Shown piece after piece: positions 23,825 through 32,003 of a stretch of 42,336 bases of DNA (its first letter is position 1; every line of letters starts with the position of its first letter). Source of the stretch: Singulisphaera sp. GP187 (GTDB lineage Bacteria; Chloroflexota; Chloroflexia; Chloroflexales; Roseiflexaceae); assembly GCA_943328915.2 (NCBI GenBank), contig CALQBW020000008.1, positions 1-42,336 of the forward strand. Direction: 5' to 3'. Made by a program: the position numbers and the translations under genes. A model generated the notes under the pieces. That model ran no database searches, was not told the DNA's origin, and saw only the letters and a list, made by a program, of their open reading frames with translations.

Positions 23825-25087
23825 ATGCTACGGGTTTGGCGGTGGATATTGATAGGTCTCTTCTGCGGGTTAACCGCCTGTAGCGCTGCACCGGTCACCC
23901 CAGTGCCGGTGGCTACTGTGACACCCCAAACCACCGCCCCCACGACGCTAGTCGTCTGGCATGCCCTCGGTGGCAACAATGAAGTGGCGTTGCGCGATGT
24001 GCTGACCCGCATTGCCAACGCCAATGGTTTTGCCATCGTCCTGCAACGCATCCCGATCACCGACATTCAACACGAAGCCCAAGTTGCATTTGCCCAATCA
24101 CGTGGGCCACACCTCATTATCCTCAGCAACGCCCAACTCCAGGCATTGGCCAAAAACGATTGTTGCCTTGCCATCGACAGCCTGCTCGACGTGGCAACAC
24201 GCGACAATGTCGACAAAACACTGCTCACGACGGCCCAATATACTCCGCCAAACGGCACATTGCAAACACTTGGGTTGCCGATTAGTTATGACATCCCCGT
24301 GTTGTATTACAACAAGCGCAGTATCATCAGCCCACCCATCACGAGCGATGATTTAATTGGATTGGCGCACAATTTGCGTAATCCACCGCAATGGGGGCTT
24401 GGCGTAGATTTGACTATCGACACCATGTACGGCTATTTAGCGGCGTTTGATGGGGCTGTTCTCGATAATCAAGGGAATGTGGTCCTCGCCGATGCCGGCC
24501 GTTCGGGGAGCGAAGCGTGGTTGACCTGGCTTGCAAGCCTCAACAACGATCCCTTGATGCTTACTCACCTCAATACCGTATTTACGATTGAACAAACTGT
24601 CGGCGCCGGGCAACTAGATATGGTAATTGACTCCTCGGCCAATCATCTGACCTATGAGCAATTATGGGGCGATGCGACCGGCGTGACGACATTACCCGTG
24701 TTGAGTATCACCAATCAAGCAGCACATCCGCTGCTCCAAAGCATGGTGATGGCGGTCAACAAACATCTGAGTTTACCCGAGCTCGTCGCCACACGCACAC
24801 TGCTCAATGCGTTGTTGACGCAAGCAAATCAAACAATATTGCTTGATTACGGCATCCAACCTGCGAATCGCTTGCTGTCATTAACGGATCATCCTGTGGC
24901 CCTTGCTATCCGTACCGCAAGTGCCGATGCCGTTGCCCCTCCAGCTGCATTGACACGCTATGATGTCTATGCAGCACTCAATACGATGCTCAACCAAGTG
25001 GTGTTTGGGACCCAGACCCCTGCCGACGCCATCACCACTACCGATGCCCAACTGCGTATATTACTCGAAGGAACTACGACACCATGA
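23825..25087 (+). CDS. ABC-type substrate-binding lipoprotein (family 1), no permease alongside
   Basis: A 420-residue lipoprotein: signal MLRVWRWILIGLFCGLTAC with lipobox LTAC, Cys19, then a Pro/Thr-rich linker. The mature part starts TTLVVWHALGGNNEVALRDV, typical of sugar-type (family 1) solute-binding proteins; DIPVLYYNKRS and TMYGYLAAFDGAV are the hinge-side blocks. Usually such a gene has two permease genes next to it; here it stands between the asparaginase-like gene (4-base gap) and apt (4-base overlap), so partners must be elsewhere or it has another role at the cell surface. The ligand cannot be named. Confidence 0.85.
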   Translation: MLRVWRWILIGLFCGLTACSAAPVTPVPVATVTPQTTAPTTLVVWHALGGNNEVALRDVLTRIANANGFAIVLQRIPITDIQHEAQVAFAQSRGPHLIILSNAQLQALAKNDCCLAIDSLLDVATRDNVDKTLLTTAQYTPPNGTLQTLGLPISYDIPVLYYNKRSIISPPITSDDLIGLAHNLRNPPQWGLGVDLTIDTMYGYLAAFDGAVLDNQGNVVLADAGRSGSEAWLTWLASLNNDPLMLTHLNTVFTIEQTVGAGQLDMVIDSSANHLTYEQLWGDATGVTTLPVLSITNQAAHPLLQSMVMAVNKHLSLPELVATRTLLNALLTQANQTILLDYGIQPANRLLSLTDHPVALAIRTASADAVAPPAALTRYDVYAALNTMLNQVVFGTQTPADAITTTDAQLRILLEGTTTP

Positions 25088-25602
25088 CACAGCCACTCGA
25101 ATCCTACATCCGCAACATTCCTGACTTCCCCATCCCGGGCATCCAATTCAAAGACATCACCACCTTGCTCCGTGACGGTGCAGCAATGCACCGCGCCATC
25201 GACGTCTTTGTGGAGCGCTATCGCGATCAAAAGATTGATGCGATTGTGGCCATCGAATCACGCGGATTTATTTTTGGGGCCCCACTCGCCTATGCCTTGG
25301 GGATTGGGCTCGTCCCAGTGCGCAAAGCAGGCAAATTGCCTGCTGACACCCACCGCCTCGAATATGCCCTCGAATACGGCACTGCCACCCTCGAAATCCA
25401 CAAAGACGCCTTCCCCACCGGCGCCCGCGTCATCGTCATCGACGATTTGCTGGCCACGGGGGGTACGATTGCGGCCGCCTGTCAGTTGGTCGCCCAAGCG
25501 GGTGGTCAAGTGGTCGAAGCCGCCTTTTTGATTGAATTAGCCGCCCTGGCTGGCCGTGAACGTTTGGGTAATCACCCTATTTACGCCCAAATTACGTATT
25601 GA
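25084..25602 (+). CDS. apt: adenine phosphoribosyltransferase
   Basis: A 172-residue purine salvage enzyme making AMP from adenine and PRPP. Seen: IRNIPDFPIPGIQFKDITTLL, AIESRGFIFGAPLAYALG, VPVRKAGKLPADT and the PRPP loop VIVIDDLLATGGTIAA. Normal family length (170-180). Its ATG overlaps the stop of the lipoprotein gene (ATGA), which serves as its coupling since no separate SD is needed. Confidence 0.96.
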   Translation: MTQPLESYIRNIPDFPIPGIQFKDITTLLRDGAAMHRAIDVFVERYRDQKIDAIVAIESRGFIFGAPLAYALGIGLVPVRKAGKLPADTHRLEYALEYGTATLEIHKDAFPTGARVIVIDDLLATGGTIAAACQLVAQAGGQVVEAAFLIELAALAGRERLGNHPIYAQITY

Positions 25603-25666
25603 TTCCAAAACCTCCCGAGGCAATTTCGCGCAATGGTGAGTGGTAGTTTTCACACCACAATATTTC

Positions 25667-26401
25667 TTACAAGCGCATCCGCCCAACCACCACCACATAC
25701 CCCACCGCCAAAATCACCGCAAAGCCAAACCATTGAATGGCATAGCTCAAATTCGAACCCATGCCCATATCAGTAGTGAAAATAGGAATCGGTTGATTGG
25801 CGGCTTGCGGACTACCATCGGGTTGCACATCGATAAAACCAGGGGCAAGCGGCAGTGGTATTTGGGATTGGATGGCGGGAATGGTAATCAAAAACCATTT
25901 GTCGCGCCAGCCATTCACCAGCGGCGCTTCATCAACAGTGGTACTGGGGGCTTGGGATTCACGCCAGACGCCGATGACGGTTTGCAGCCCCATTGGTGGT
26001 GCGAATTGGGTTGACCACGCGGTATTTACGGATTCATACGGCACCCAACCACGATTGACCAACACCACAGCACCGTCGTCGCTCTGGAGCGGCGTCAAAA
26101 TTTGAAAGCCGGTGCGACCAGCATAGGAGCGATTGCGCCAGAGGATTTGATGGGCAGCGTCGTATTGGCCTACGGCACTCACGCGGCGAAAATCACGGTC
26201 TGCTGATGGCAATACGATGAGTTGGGAGATCGGGAGGGGAGTCATATGCATCCGATCGCTGATGAGTTGATTATGTGTTATGCGTTGGATGTGGCGATCG
26301 AACTGCCAAACCCCTAATCGCGATAGCAAAATTACTCCAATAACGACGGCAATCGTAAGGTAACGGCGGCGTCCTTGCCAAAAAAGTTGAGTAGTGCGCA
26401 T
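25667..26401 (-). CDS. SURF1 family cytochrome c oxidase assembly protein
   Basis: A 244-residue membrane protein with an N-terminal helix (YLTIAVVIGVILLSRLGVWQ), a large outer domain (AVVLVNRGWVPYES, the SURF1 hallmark) and a C-terminal helix in SYAIQWFGFAVILAVGYVVV. SURF1 helps insert heme a into subunit I of the terminal oxidase. Start taken at the ATG at 26401 (AAAGGA upstream) rather than 26449. It is not next to oxidase genes, but the window's ccm cluster also serves heme-protein respiration. Confidence 0.9.
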   Translation of the reverse strand: MRTTQLFWQGRRRYLTIAVVIGVILLSRLGVWQFDRHIQRITHNQLISDRMHMTPLPISQLIVLPSADRDFRRVSAVGQYDAAHQILWRNRSYAGRTGFQILTPLQSDDGAVVLVNRGWVPYESVNTAWSTQFAPPMGLQTVIGVWRESQAPSTTVDEAPLVNGWRDKWFLITIPAIQSQIPLPLAPGFIDVQPDGSPQAANQPIPIFTTDMGMGSNLSYAIQWFGFAVILAVGYVVVVGRMRL

Positions 26402-26504
26402 GATGCCAATCCTTTTGGAGAATGAAAACCAGAAAGTACCGGATGCCACATCATTATGACAGATTTTAATGGAGATCTATTCTTAAATTCGCACACTGCT
26501 AGGT

Positions 26505-26533
26505 TTGACATTGGCATGTCAACCTGATATACT
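26505..26533 (+). promoter_or_regulatory. strong promoter of the tRNA gene, with a palindromic -35
   Basis: TTGACA (26505-26510), 17-base spacer, TATACT (26528-26533), with start expected near 26540, nine bases before the tRNA. The -35 is part of a perfect inverted repeat TTGACAT-TGGC-ATGTCAA (26505-26522), which may be chance or a regulator site. Confidence 0.7.
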
Positions 26534-26548
26534 GCGTTTCGTTGTTGT

Positions 26549-26624
<76 letters not shown>

Positions 26625-26630
26625 ATAGTT

Positions 26631-26667
26631 AAATCCCCCCAAACAGCTGGCTGTTTGGGGGGATTTT
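26631..26667. terminator. strong hairpin terminator after the tRNA
   Basis: AAATCCCCCCAAACAGC (26631-26647) pairs perfectly with GCTGTTTGGGGGGATTT (26650-26666), then T. With A runs on one side and T on the other it can end transcription from both directions, including the acyltransferase gene ending at 26737. Confidence 0.9.
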
Positions 26668-26736
26668 GTAGGTTATCTTCTGGTATATGATTTTGCGCAT
26701 ACGGGTGTAATACTGTGGCTTATTCACGTCGCGCCG

Positions 26737-28896
26737 TCAGTCTTTTTTAATTAAATCAATATCATCACGCCAGCGTAATTGCATTAACGGGCGTTCGATA
26801 AGCAGATGCCAGCGATACGCTAACCATACTGCGCCGACGGCATACACGATGGTAATGAACCCATCGCGCCACCATGTGTCACCTTGATTGCCAAACAACC
26901 CTTCGACGGTCAAACGCCACGGCGTGTGCAACAAATAGAGTGGATACGAAATCAATGCGAGCCATTGAATAGCGCGCGTGACCATTGGCCACCGCGACCA
27001 TTCGAGGCGAGCCAACCCTGGTAGCCAACAAGCGACCGCCACGGTGCTTAGTGGCAACAACACAACCCGAGGCCATGTCGGGGTATCGAGCTGTGTATAG
27101 GTCATTGCAAACAAAACGACGACTACGACACTGCCTAATACCGCAACCCACTGGAGCCACCTACCGTTCCGTGGCCGCGATTGCCACCACCACACCATTA
27201 CAACTCCCATTGCGAGTGCATCGAGTCGCAACGGGACCAATTGGCGCACACCGGCTTCCCAGGGCACATCAGACAAAGCCATCCAGCTGCGCAGGAGTAA
27301 CGGCACGGTAATAAGCACAACCAAAATCACGCGCAATGCTGTGGCAGGCCGCCACCAGATTGCAAGGCCGCTCAACCCAATCGCCGCAGTGAGATAAAAC
27401 CATTCTTCGATGGAAAGACTCCAGGCGACAAACAAAAATGGTGGGTGCGCCTGCCAGATGTTTTGGCTAAATACGAGGTATGGCACAAAGTCACCAAGTG
27501 TGGCGCCGCCCCATCCCACCACCCCTACTAATCCCAAAACGATCCAGTAGGTGGGCAGGGTACGTACCCAACGGCGATGCAGAAAAAGGGCCAGTGCCTG
27601 TGGCGATTGCCACGTATCGAGATGCCGAATCAGCAAGCCACCGATGAGCCAGCCACTCAACACAAAAAAACATTCCACGCCGATATAGGCAAACCAATGG
27701 GGCAGCCAGGTTACTATCGAAGGGTAATAGGGATAGAGCGCTGAAGCGTGCCCAAGCAACACGCTCATAATCGCAAAAGCGCGCATCACATCGAGACCGA
27801 CGCGTCGTGGTGCCGATAATGCAGGAATTTGGGCGTGCCTACCGGTCAACCACGCATCAAGGACGGTGGCAATGCTATAAAGGGCACTAAGTACGGCATG
27901 GTACCGATTAGTATCGGGTAGTTGACGCCGCCCATGCCAAATCGCGAATAATGCGATTGCCACAATCGCCATCCCCAAAATCCCTGTGCACACGAGCGCA
28001 CTCATCAACACACCCAACAGCCACCAACGCCACGGACGGATCCAGCGCCACCAAACACGTCGTTTTGCCAACCCAGCCAACACCAACAACATAATATCGA
28101 GTTGCCATAGTGGTTGAAATACCACTGTAGCACTCATATAAAGCATGACGAGCATCACCATGACGGCGCTAATAGCCCCCCATGGCTGCCAACGCCGTTG
28201 GCTTACAAGATCAATACCAATTGCCCAACTTGCACCGAGTATCAAGGTTGCTTGCCACAACAGATACCCAGCGTCACCACGACGCAAAACCACTACGGCT
28301 CCACATACACCAATGGCCAAACCAACGCTCAACCACGCAGGAATACGCCACCATCGCCCCCACACAAGAGTCAAGCCGATGAATATACTGCTGACAAACA
28401 ACGCCCACCAGTCTGGCCAATGCCATTGTACGGGGATAAGTCGAACGTCATCCACAGCAATCCCAAGTTCACGTTGCGCTTGGGTGGAGGGGTGTTCCAC
28501 ATGAATCGTTAGTTGATTGCCACCAAAACGCATCGGTACATGGATGATGGTCGGTGAACGATAAGGCACAAAACCTCGAGTTTGGAGTATCATGTGATAT
28601 ACGGGCGCATCGTCGATGGTAATGGTTGCAATGGTTCCCGCAGGCGCAGTGGCTTGGATTTCGAGCCAATAATCACCGGCACCGACCCCTGCGAGGGTAA
28701 TGAGTGATGTCGCTTTACTCCAACGAAACCACGTTCCTGCGCCAAATTCCTGTGCATGGAAATCCAGCGCGCTGATGTTATCCCAATGCCCAATATCAAT
28801 GCGATACCTGAGCGGTGCACTCCACAATACCAATAACAGACACGCAATCCCACTAATCATCCAAAAACGATGTTTGCGTGCGAATTTGTTTATCAC
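26737..28896 (-). CDS. acyltransferase-3 (OafA-like) membrane protein with N-terminal ectodomain
   Basis: About 719 residues. One N-terminal helix (HRFWMISGIACLLLVLW), then an outer beta-rich domain (about 30-145: RIDIGHWDNISALDF, TWFRWSKATSLITL, LGIAVDDVRLIPV), several helices, and an acyltransferase-3 domain in the second half (RVGLDVMRAFAIMSVLLGHA with the active His, GVECFFVLSGWLIGGLL, RWVRTLPTYWIVL, SLSIEEWFYL). Such enzymes move O-acetyl or other acyl groups onto extracellular sugars. The ectodomain matches those of the two GT87 proteins in this window. Start set at GTG 28896 (GAGGAA upstream), which shares a base with the stop of the upstream gene (TAGTG); the longer frame from 28959 would overlap that gene. 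Confidence 0.82.
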   Translation of the reverse strand: MINKFARKHRFWMISGIACLLLVLWSAPLRYRIDIGHWDNISALDFHAQEFGAGTWFRWSKATSLITLAGVGAGDYWLEIQATAPAGTIATITIDDAPVYHMILQTRGFVPYRSPTIIHVPMRFGGNQLTIHVEHPSTQAQRELGIAVDDVRLIPVQWHWPDWWALFVSSIFIGLTLVWGRWWRIPAWLSVGLAIGVCGAVVVLRRGDAGYLLWQATLILGASWAIGIDLVSQRRWQPWGAISAVMVMLVMLYMSATVVFQPLWQLDIMLLVLAGLAKRRVWWRWIRPWRWWLLGVLMSALVCTGILGMAIVAIALFAIWHGRRQLPDTNRYHAVLSALYSIATVLDAWLTGRHAQIPALSAPRRVGLDVMRAFAIMSVLLGHASALYPYYPSIVTWLPHWFAYIGVECFFVLSGWLIGGLLIRHLDTWQSPQALALFLHRRWVRTLPTYWIVLGLVGVVGWGGATLGDFVPYLVFSQNIWQAHPPFLFVAWSLSIEEWFYLTAAIGLSGLAIWWRPATALRVILVVLITVPLLLRSWMALSDVPWEAGVRQLVPLRLDALAMGVVMVWWWQSRPRNGRWLQWVAVLGSVVVVVLFAMTYTQLDTPTWPRVVLLPLSTVAVACWLPGLARLEWSRWPMVTRAIQWLALISYPLYLLHTPWRLTVEGLFGNQGDTWWRDGFITIVYAVGAVWLAYRWHLLIERPLMQLRWRDDIDLIKKD

Positions 28897-31235
28897 TACG
28901 AATTCCTCGTTTTTTCTTGGCTGTTGTTGGTACCATCGGAAAATTGGACTTGCTGACACTCAGCAAGCAATAGGTGCGCTCGCTCAGTGCGGATTTCGAC
29001 ATAACCGACGCCAGCGACAAGTCTAACTGCCGTGCCAGTCGCCAAAGTATCATATGCACCACGTACGGCCGAAATCGCCGGGATGCCCAGGATGCGTAGG
29101 ATATTTGCACCATGCGACAACTCACCACCATGCTCGAGAATGACCCCCGCACATTGTTGGGCAACTTCGATCCACTGGGCATCAAACACCCGAGTCACCA
29201 AAATAGTTCTCTTTGCTTCAAAGTTGGCGGGCATAAATGGGGAAGGGGAATCCAAACGCCACGTTACACCTTCGACAACGCCATCGTTGATACTACGGCC
29301 TTCGAGCATCACGCGATTGTTGCCATTATCCGCGCGCCAGCGTTCGCTATCGTCAAAGCGCAGTACAACTGCCGGTACTTGCAATTGTGAATGGTATTGG
29401 TGTTGCACAACACGCGCCTGATACATGTCGTCGGGCATATGCCAGCCGGCAAAGATGCGCACGACTTCGCCAGGACTGAGATTCCAAATCATATCAGCCT
29501 GGCGCAAATACCCACGGTCCACTGCGTGAGCAGCTTGTTGGAGCAATACGCGTCGACAACGGTCGTAGAGGCGCATCACAGCAGAACGAATGGCGTCTCG
29601 TTTGGTTAACGCCCAGCGCAACACCAACCAGACTGGCCATGCCAACAGACCGGCCACCGTATGACGATTCGCCGTAATCATGGTGGTGCCTTGGAGCACG
29701 ATTTGCATAACGGCACTCGATTGCTCGCGGTAGCGTGGCGTGGCGATGTCTGATTCGGTTGTACCGCGGTGGCCGTAGCGCGCCAAAAGTTCTTCCCACA
29801 TCCCTGCGAACACTGCATCTCCCGGCATCGATTGTTGGCGCAAAAGTTCAGTGATGTCGGGACGGGTGGCAAGATAGTCACGTACTGGAGCTAAATCAGC
29901 AACGATGGTGCGATTCAATGATTGATAGCGACTGCTCCACTCGGCATAGACCCGCCGCCGACGCATCCACGATTCAAGCGGACCAGTAATAAGCGCCAAG
30001 GCCATATCGGCATGATAGTGGAGCACGATTGCCTCGTGCAAAATCATCATAATGACATCGATTTCGCCGTTGAACCGTTGCATCCTTTTCGCGAGTGTCT
30101 TTAGTTGTTGCAACACGCGGTTTGGGCGCAGGAGCGAATCCCATGCCAGCTTCACCATCCGCCACCAATGTTTGCGTACCCGTAATCGGTCATAGGGAAT
30201 AGCCATCAGGACCGCATCATTGAGGTCAGCCGCCATATTGCCGGGTAGCCCACAGGTGTGGAAAACATCAGCAATCATCCCATAATTAAACCGTGGCCGG
30301 CCAGCAAATAATTCGACAAATTGGCGATTGTGTGGGATGCGTGCATCAAACGAACGAAAATACGCAAATAAATCATTACTCGCCCCACGATAAAGTTGGG
30401 CCATAAAATACGAAGGCAAATCAGGCATCGCTTCGCGGATTTCTCCACTGCCAAAACGTTCATTCCGTCGGGGCGAAAGAACCATTTGTTGGATTTGGAT
30501 TAACCAACAGGTGGTACCATCATCAGCCCATTCCACTTCCCAAGGCTGGTCTCCAAACACCTTACGGATCTTGCGCAAGAGGTTTTGGAGGCGTTGCACA
30601 AATGGCAAGGAAGCAGTGGGAACTTCACCGGGCATAATGCGCGGGAGTGCCAATGTCGTCCCCGATATTTGACCGCGGACAAGGGCTTCTCCGGCGCTCG
30701 CCGTAAAATTAACCAAATCATCGGCATATGCTGATTCACTCACGGCAATCCCGGCATGTTGGGCATCAATCATTGTCGACAATAACACATCTCGACGTGT
30801 AATTAATCCCTTGCGGTTCGCCGTTGACCAGACGTTACAAATTGCCATGGCTAAGCTTTGTGGGTCTCGTCGGTCGACCCGTAATTTGCTCTTGATCATT
30901 CCATCATATATCGATGCATTACTTGGTGCGTACAAAAAAAGCGCACGTACTGCCACCCGCGCCCCGAGTGGCGACAATGCATGGAAAATTCCGAGTGCTT
31001 GGATAAATTCCATGGCATCTCGGGGGGTGAAGTCATCATTTCTACCAGCTACCAAATCGTGGCGTTGGGCAAAGCGCCACGCTTCATCAAGCAATACGAC
31101 GCTCGTAGGCACAGAAATACCATGCCGCATGGCACGATCGAGCAATATTCCCTTCTGTGCAATACCTTGTTTGGCGATTTTGCCGGTACCGACTGGAATC
31201 AAAAACGACGTTGCTGCCATTCCACAATCCATCAC
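28896..31235 (-). CDS. PEP-utilising phosphotransferase-like protein (PEP synthase/rifampicin phosphotransferase type)
   Basis: About 779 residues. The N-terminus (IAQKGILLDRAMRHGISVPT, then VAVRALFLYAPSNASIYDGM, and QPWEVEWADDGTTCWLIQIQ) follows the ATP-binding PPDK_N domain but with changes in normally strict positions (RSS of the ATP loop reads RALF). The C-terminus (about 650-760) is the swivelling phospho-His domain: CAGVILEHGGELSHGANILR with the catalytic His in ELSHG and LGIPAIS. The middle (about 300-640) is helical and not recognised. Without the PEP/pyruvate TIM barrel it is more like Rph-type dikinase proteins that phosphorylate a small molecule. Start uncertain (GTG 31235 or ATG five codons on). 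Translationally coupled to the acyltransferase. Confidence 0.72.
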   Translation of the reverse strand: MMDCGMAATSFLIPVGTGKIAKQGIAQKGILLDRAMRHGISVPTSVVLLDEAWRFAQRHDLVAGRNDDFTPRDAMEFIQALGIFHALSPLGARVAVRALFLYAPSNASIYDGMIKSKLRVDRRDPQSLAMAICNVWSTANRKGLITRRDVLLSTMIDAQHAGIAVSESAYADDLVNFTASAGEALVRGQISGTTLALPRIMPGEVPTASLPFVQRLQNLLRKIRKVFGDQPWEVEWADDGTTCWLIQIQQMVLSPRRNERFGSGEIREAMPDLPSYFMAQLYRGASNDLFAYFRSFDARIPHNRQFVELFAGRPRFNYGMIADVFHTCGLPGNMAADLNDAVLMAIPYDRLRVRKHWWRMVKLAWDSLLRPNRVLQQLKTLAKRMQRFNGEIDVIMMILHEAIVLHYHADMALALITGPLESWMRRRRVYAEWSSRYQSLNRTIVADLAPVRDYLATRPDITELLRQQSMPGDAVFAGMWEELLARYGHRGTTESDIATPRYREQSSAVMQIVLQGTTMITANRHTVAGLLAWPVWLVLRWALTKRDAIRSAVMRLYDRCRRVLLQQAAHAVDRGYLRQADMIWNLSPGEVVRIFAGWHMPDDMYQARVVQHQYHSQLQVPAVVLRFDDSERWRADNGNNRVMLEGRSINDGVVEGVTWRLDSPSPFMPANFEAKRTILVTRVFDAQWIEVAQQCAGVILEHGGELSHGANILRILGIPAISAVRGAYDTLATGTAVRLVAGVGYVEIRTERAHLLLAECQQVQFSDGTNNSQEKTRNS

Positions 31236-31377
31236 ACATAACGATAAACGTCCATATCCTAATCAATATAATATACGGTATGATGCGGAGCGTATTCGTA
31301 ATTAGATTACAAAATGCATTAAAAGCTATTCACGCCGTCCCGATGATTGAAATAACTGAAATGAAAGCATTCAGAAG

Positions 31378-31770
31378 ATGAATCGTTACCGTGGTCTTGC
31401 AGCCCTCTACGCATTTTGGGCACTCGCCGTTATGAGCCGTGTCAGCTGGCAATATGCCACACACCTTGGCAATCATTTGCCCACCCACCTTTCCGCAATA
31501 ACGGGGATAATTTATGTGTTGATTGCCTATTGGGCCTGGCAAGGATGGACCAAAGCACTCCAATGGGGACTCATCGTCGAGCTCATCGGGGTCATCGTTG
31601 TCGGTACCTATGAACTGTTTTACCCATTTGGATACGCTACCGCATGGTCTCATTATGGCGCAGGATATTTGTACATGCCACTCCTCTTGCCCATTGCAGG
31701 AATTGTTGTAGTCTGGCGGAATCGTAAACGGAGGATCGATGTAGTCACTTTCACGGTCGCGTGGCATTAG
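31378..31770 (+). CDS. small four-helix membrane protein, unknown function
   Basis: A 130-residue hydrophobic protein with about four membrane helices (GLAALYAFWALAVM, ITGIIYVLIAYWAW, WGLIVELIGVIVVGTYELF, YMPLLLPIAGIVVVW) and a basic tail RNRKRRIDV. An AGAAG precedes the ATG. I cannot name a family. It is divergent from the PEP-utilising gene (142-base gap containing TAATAT/TATGAT-like -10 candidates) and ends 10 bases before the leuS promoter. Confidence 0.65.
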   Translation: MNRYRGLAALYAFWALAVMSRVSWQYATHLGNHLPTHLSAITGIIYVLIAYWAWQGWTKALQWGLIVELIGVIVVGTYELFYPFGYATAWSHYGAGYLYMPLLLPIAGIVVVWRNRKRRIDVVTFTVAWH

Positions 31771-31780
31771 TTTTGGCTAT

Positions 31781-31810
31781 TTGACAAGCTTATATTGGCT
31801 AAACTATACT
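31781..31810 (+). promoter_or_regulatory. leuS promoter
   Basis: Consensus TTGACA (31781-31786), 18-base spacer, TATACT (31805-31810). Transcription is expected to start near 31817, giving a leader of about 187 bases before leuS that holds a Leu-rich reading frame and a terminator. Confidence 0.8.
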
Positions 31811-31852
31811 TTAAGCAGTTTCTTCCTAATTTTTTCACTGGATACTTGCGAC

Positions 31853-31927
31853 ATGACATTAACGCTCCTACTACCACAGTTGCTATGCCTACGAACCCGC
31901 CGAGCGGGTTTGGTGTGTAACTGGTAG
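31853..31927 (+). CDS. Leu-rich leader peptide of the leuS attenuator
   Basis: A 24-codon frame ATG to TAG. It reads MTLTLLLPQLL, then CLRTRRAGLVCNW: eight Leu among 24 residues, four of them CTA codons, which the neighbouring genes seldom use. It begins about 36 bases after the predicted transcription start and its end overlaps a hairpin that competes with an anti-terminator. This is the layout of leader peptides such as leuL, in which shortage of charged tRNA-Leu stalls the ribosome. The SD is weak (GGA, 11 bases upstream), a point against strong translation. Confidence 0.6.
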   Translation: MTLTLLLPQLLCLRTRRAGLVCNW

Positions 31928-31967
31928 AGGCGCGGGAATCCCGCACAAGCAACTTCAACCTCTCCCG
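31894..31967 (+). promoter_or_regulatory. competing hairpins of the predicted leuS attenuator
   Basis: Segment 1 AACCCGC (31894-31900) pairs with segment 2 GCGGGTT (31904-31910). Segment 2 extended (GCGGGTTTGGT, 31904-31914) can instead pair with segment 3 ACCTCTCCCG (31958-31967) as CGGG/CCCG plus GGT/ACC around a 3x3 loop, which would block the terminator (segments 3:4). A ribosome stalled on the Leu codons at 31865-31893 would cover segment 1 and favour 2:3. A small hairpin GCGGG-AAT-CCCGC (31932-31944) lies between. Confidence 0.5.
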
Positions 31968-31987
31968 AACCACGGGAGAGGTTTTTT
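31957..31987 (+). terminator. attenuator terminator before leuS
   Basis: AACCTCTCCCG (31957-31967) pairs perfectly with CGGGAGAGGTT (31973-31983), loop AACCA, then a T run (31982-31987), only 16 bases before the leuS start codon and after a strong promoter. A terminator in that place only makes sense as conditional control. Confidence 0.85.
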
Positions 31988-32003
31988 CATCATGGAGGAA
32001 TAG

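Noticed and set aside
31923-31944. T-box-like word (TGGTA...GCGGGAATCCCGC) in the leuS leader
   Set aside because: Does not match the TGGNACCGCG core and the leader seems too short for Stem I; the leader-peptide model explains more of the sequence. Kept as the main alternative.
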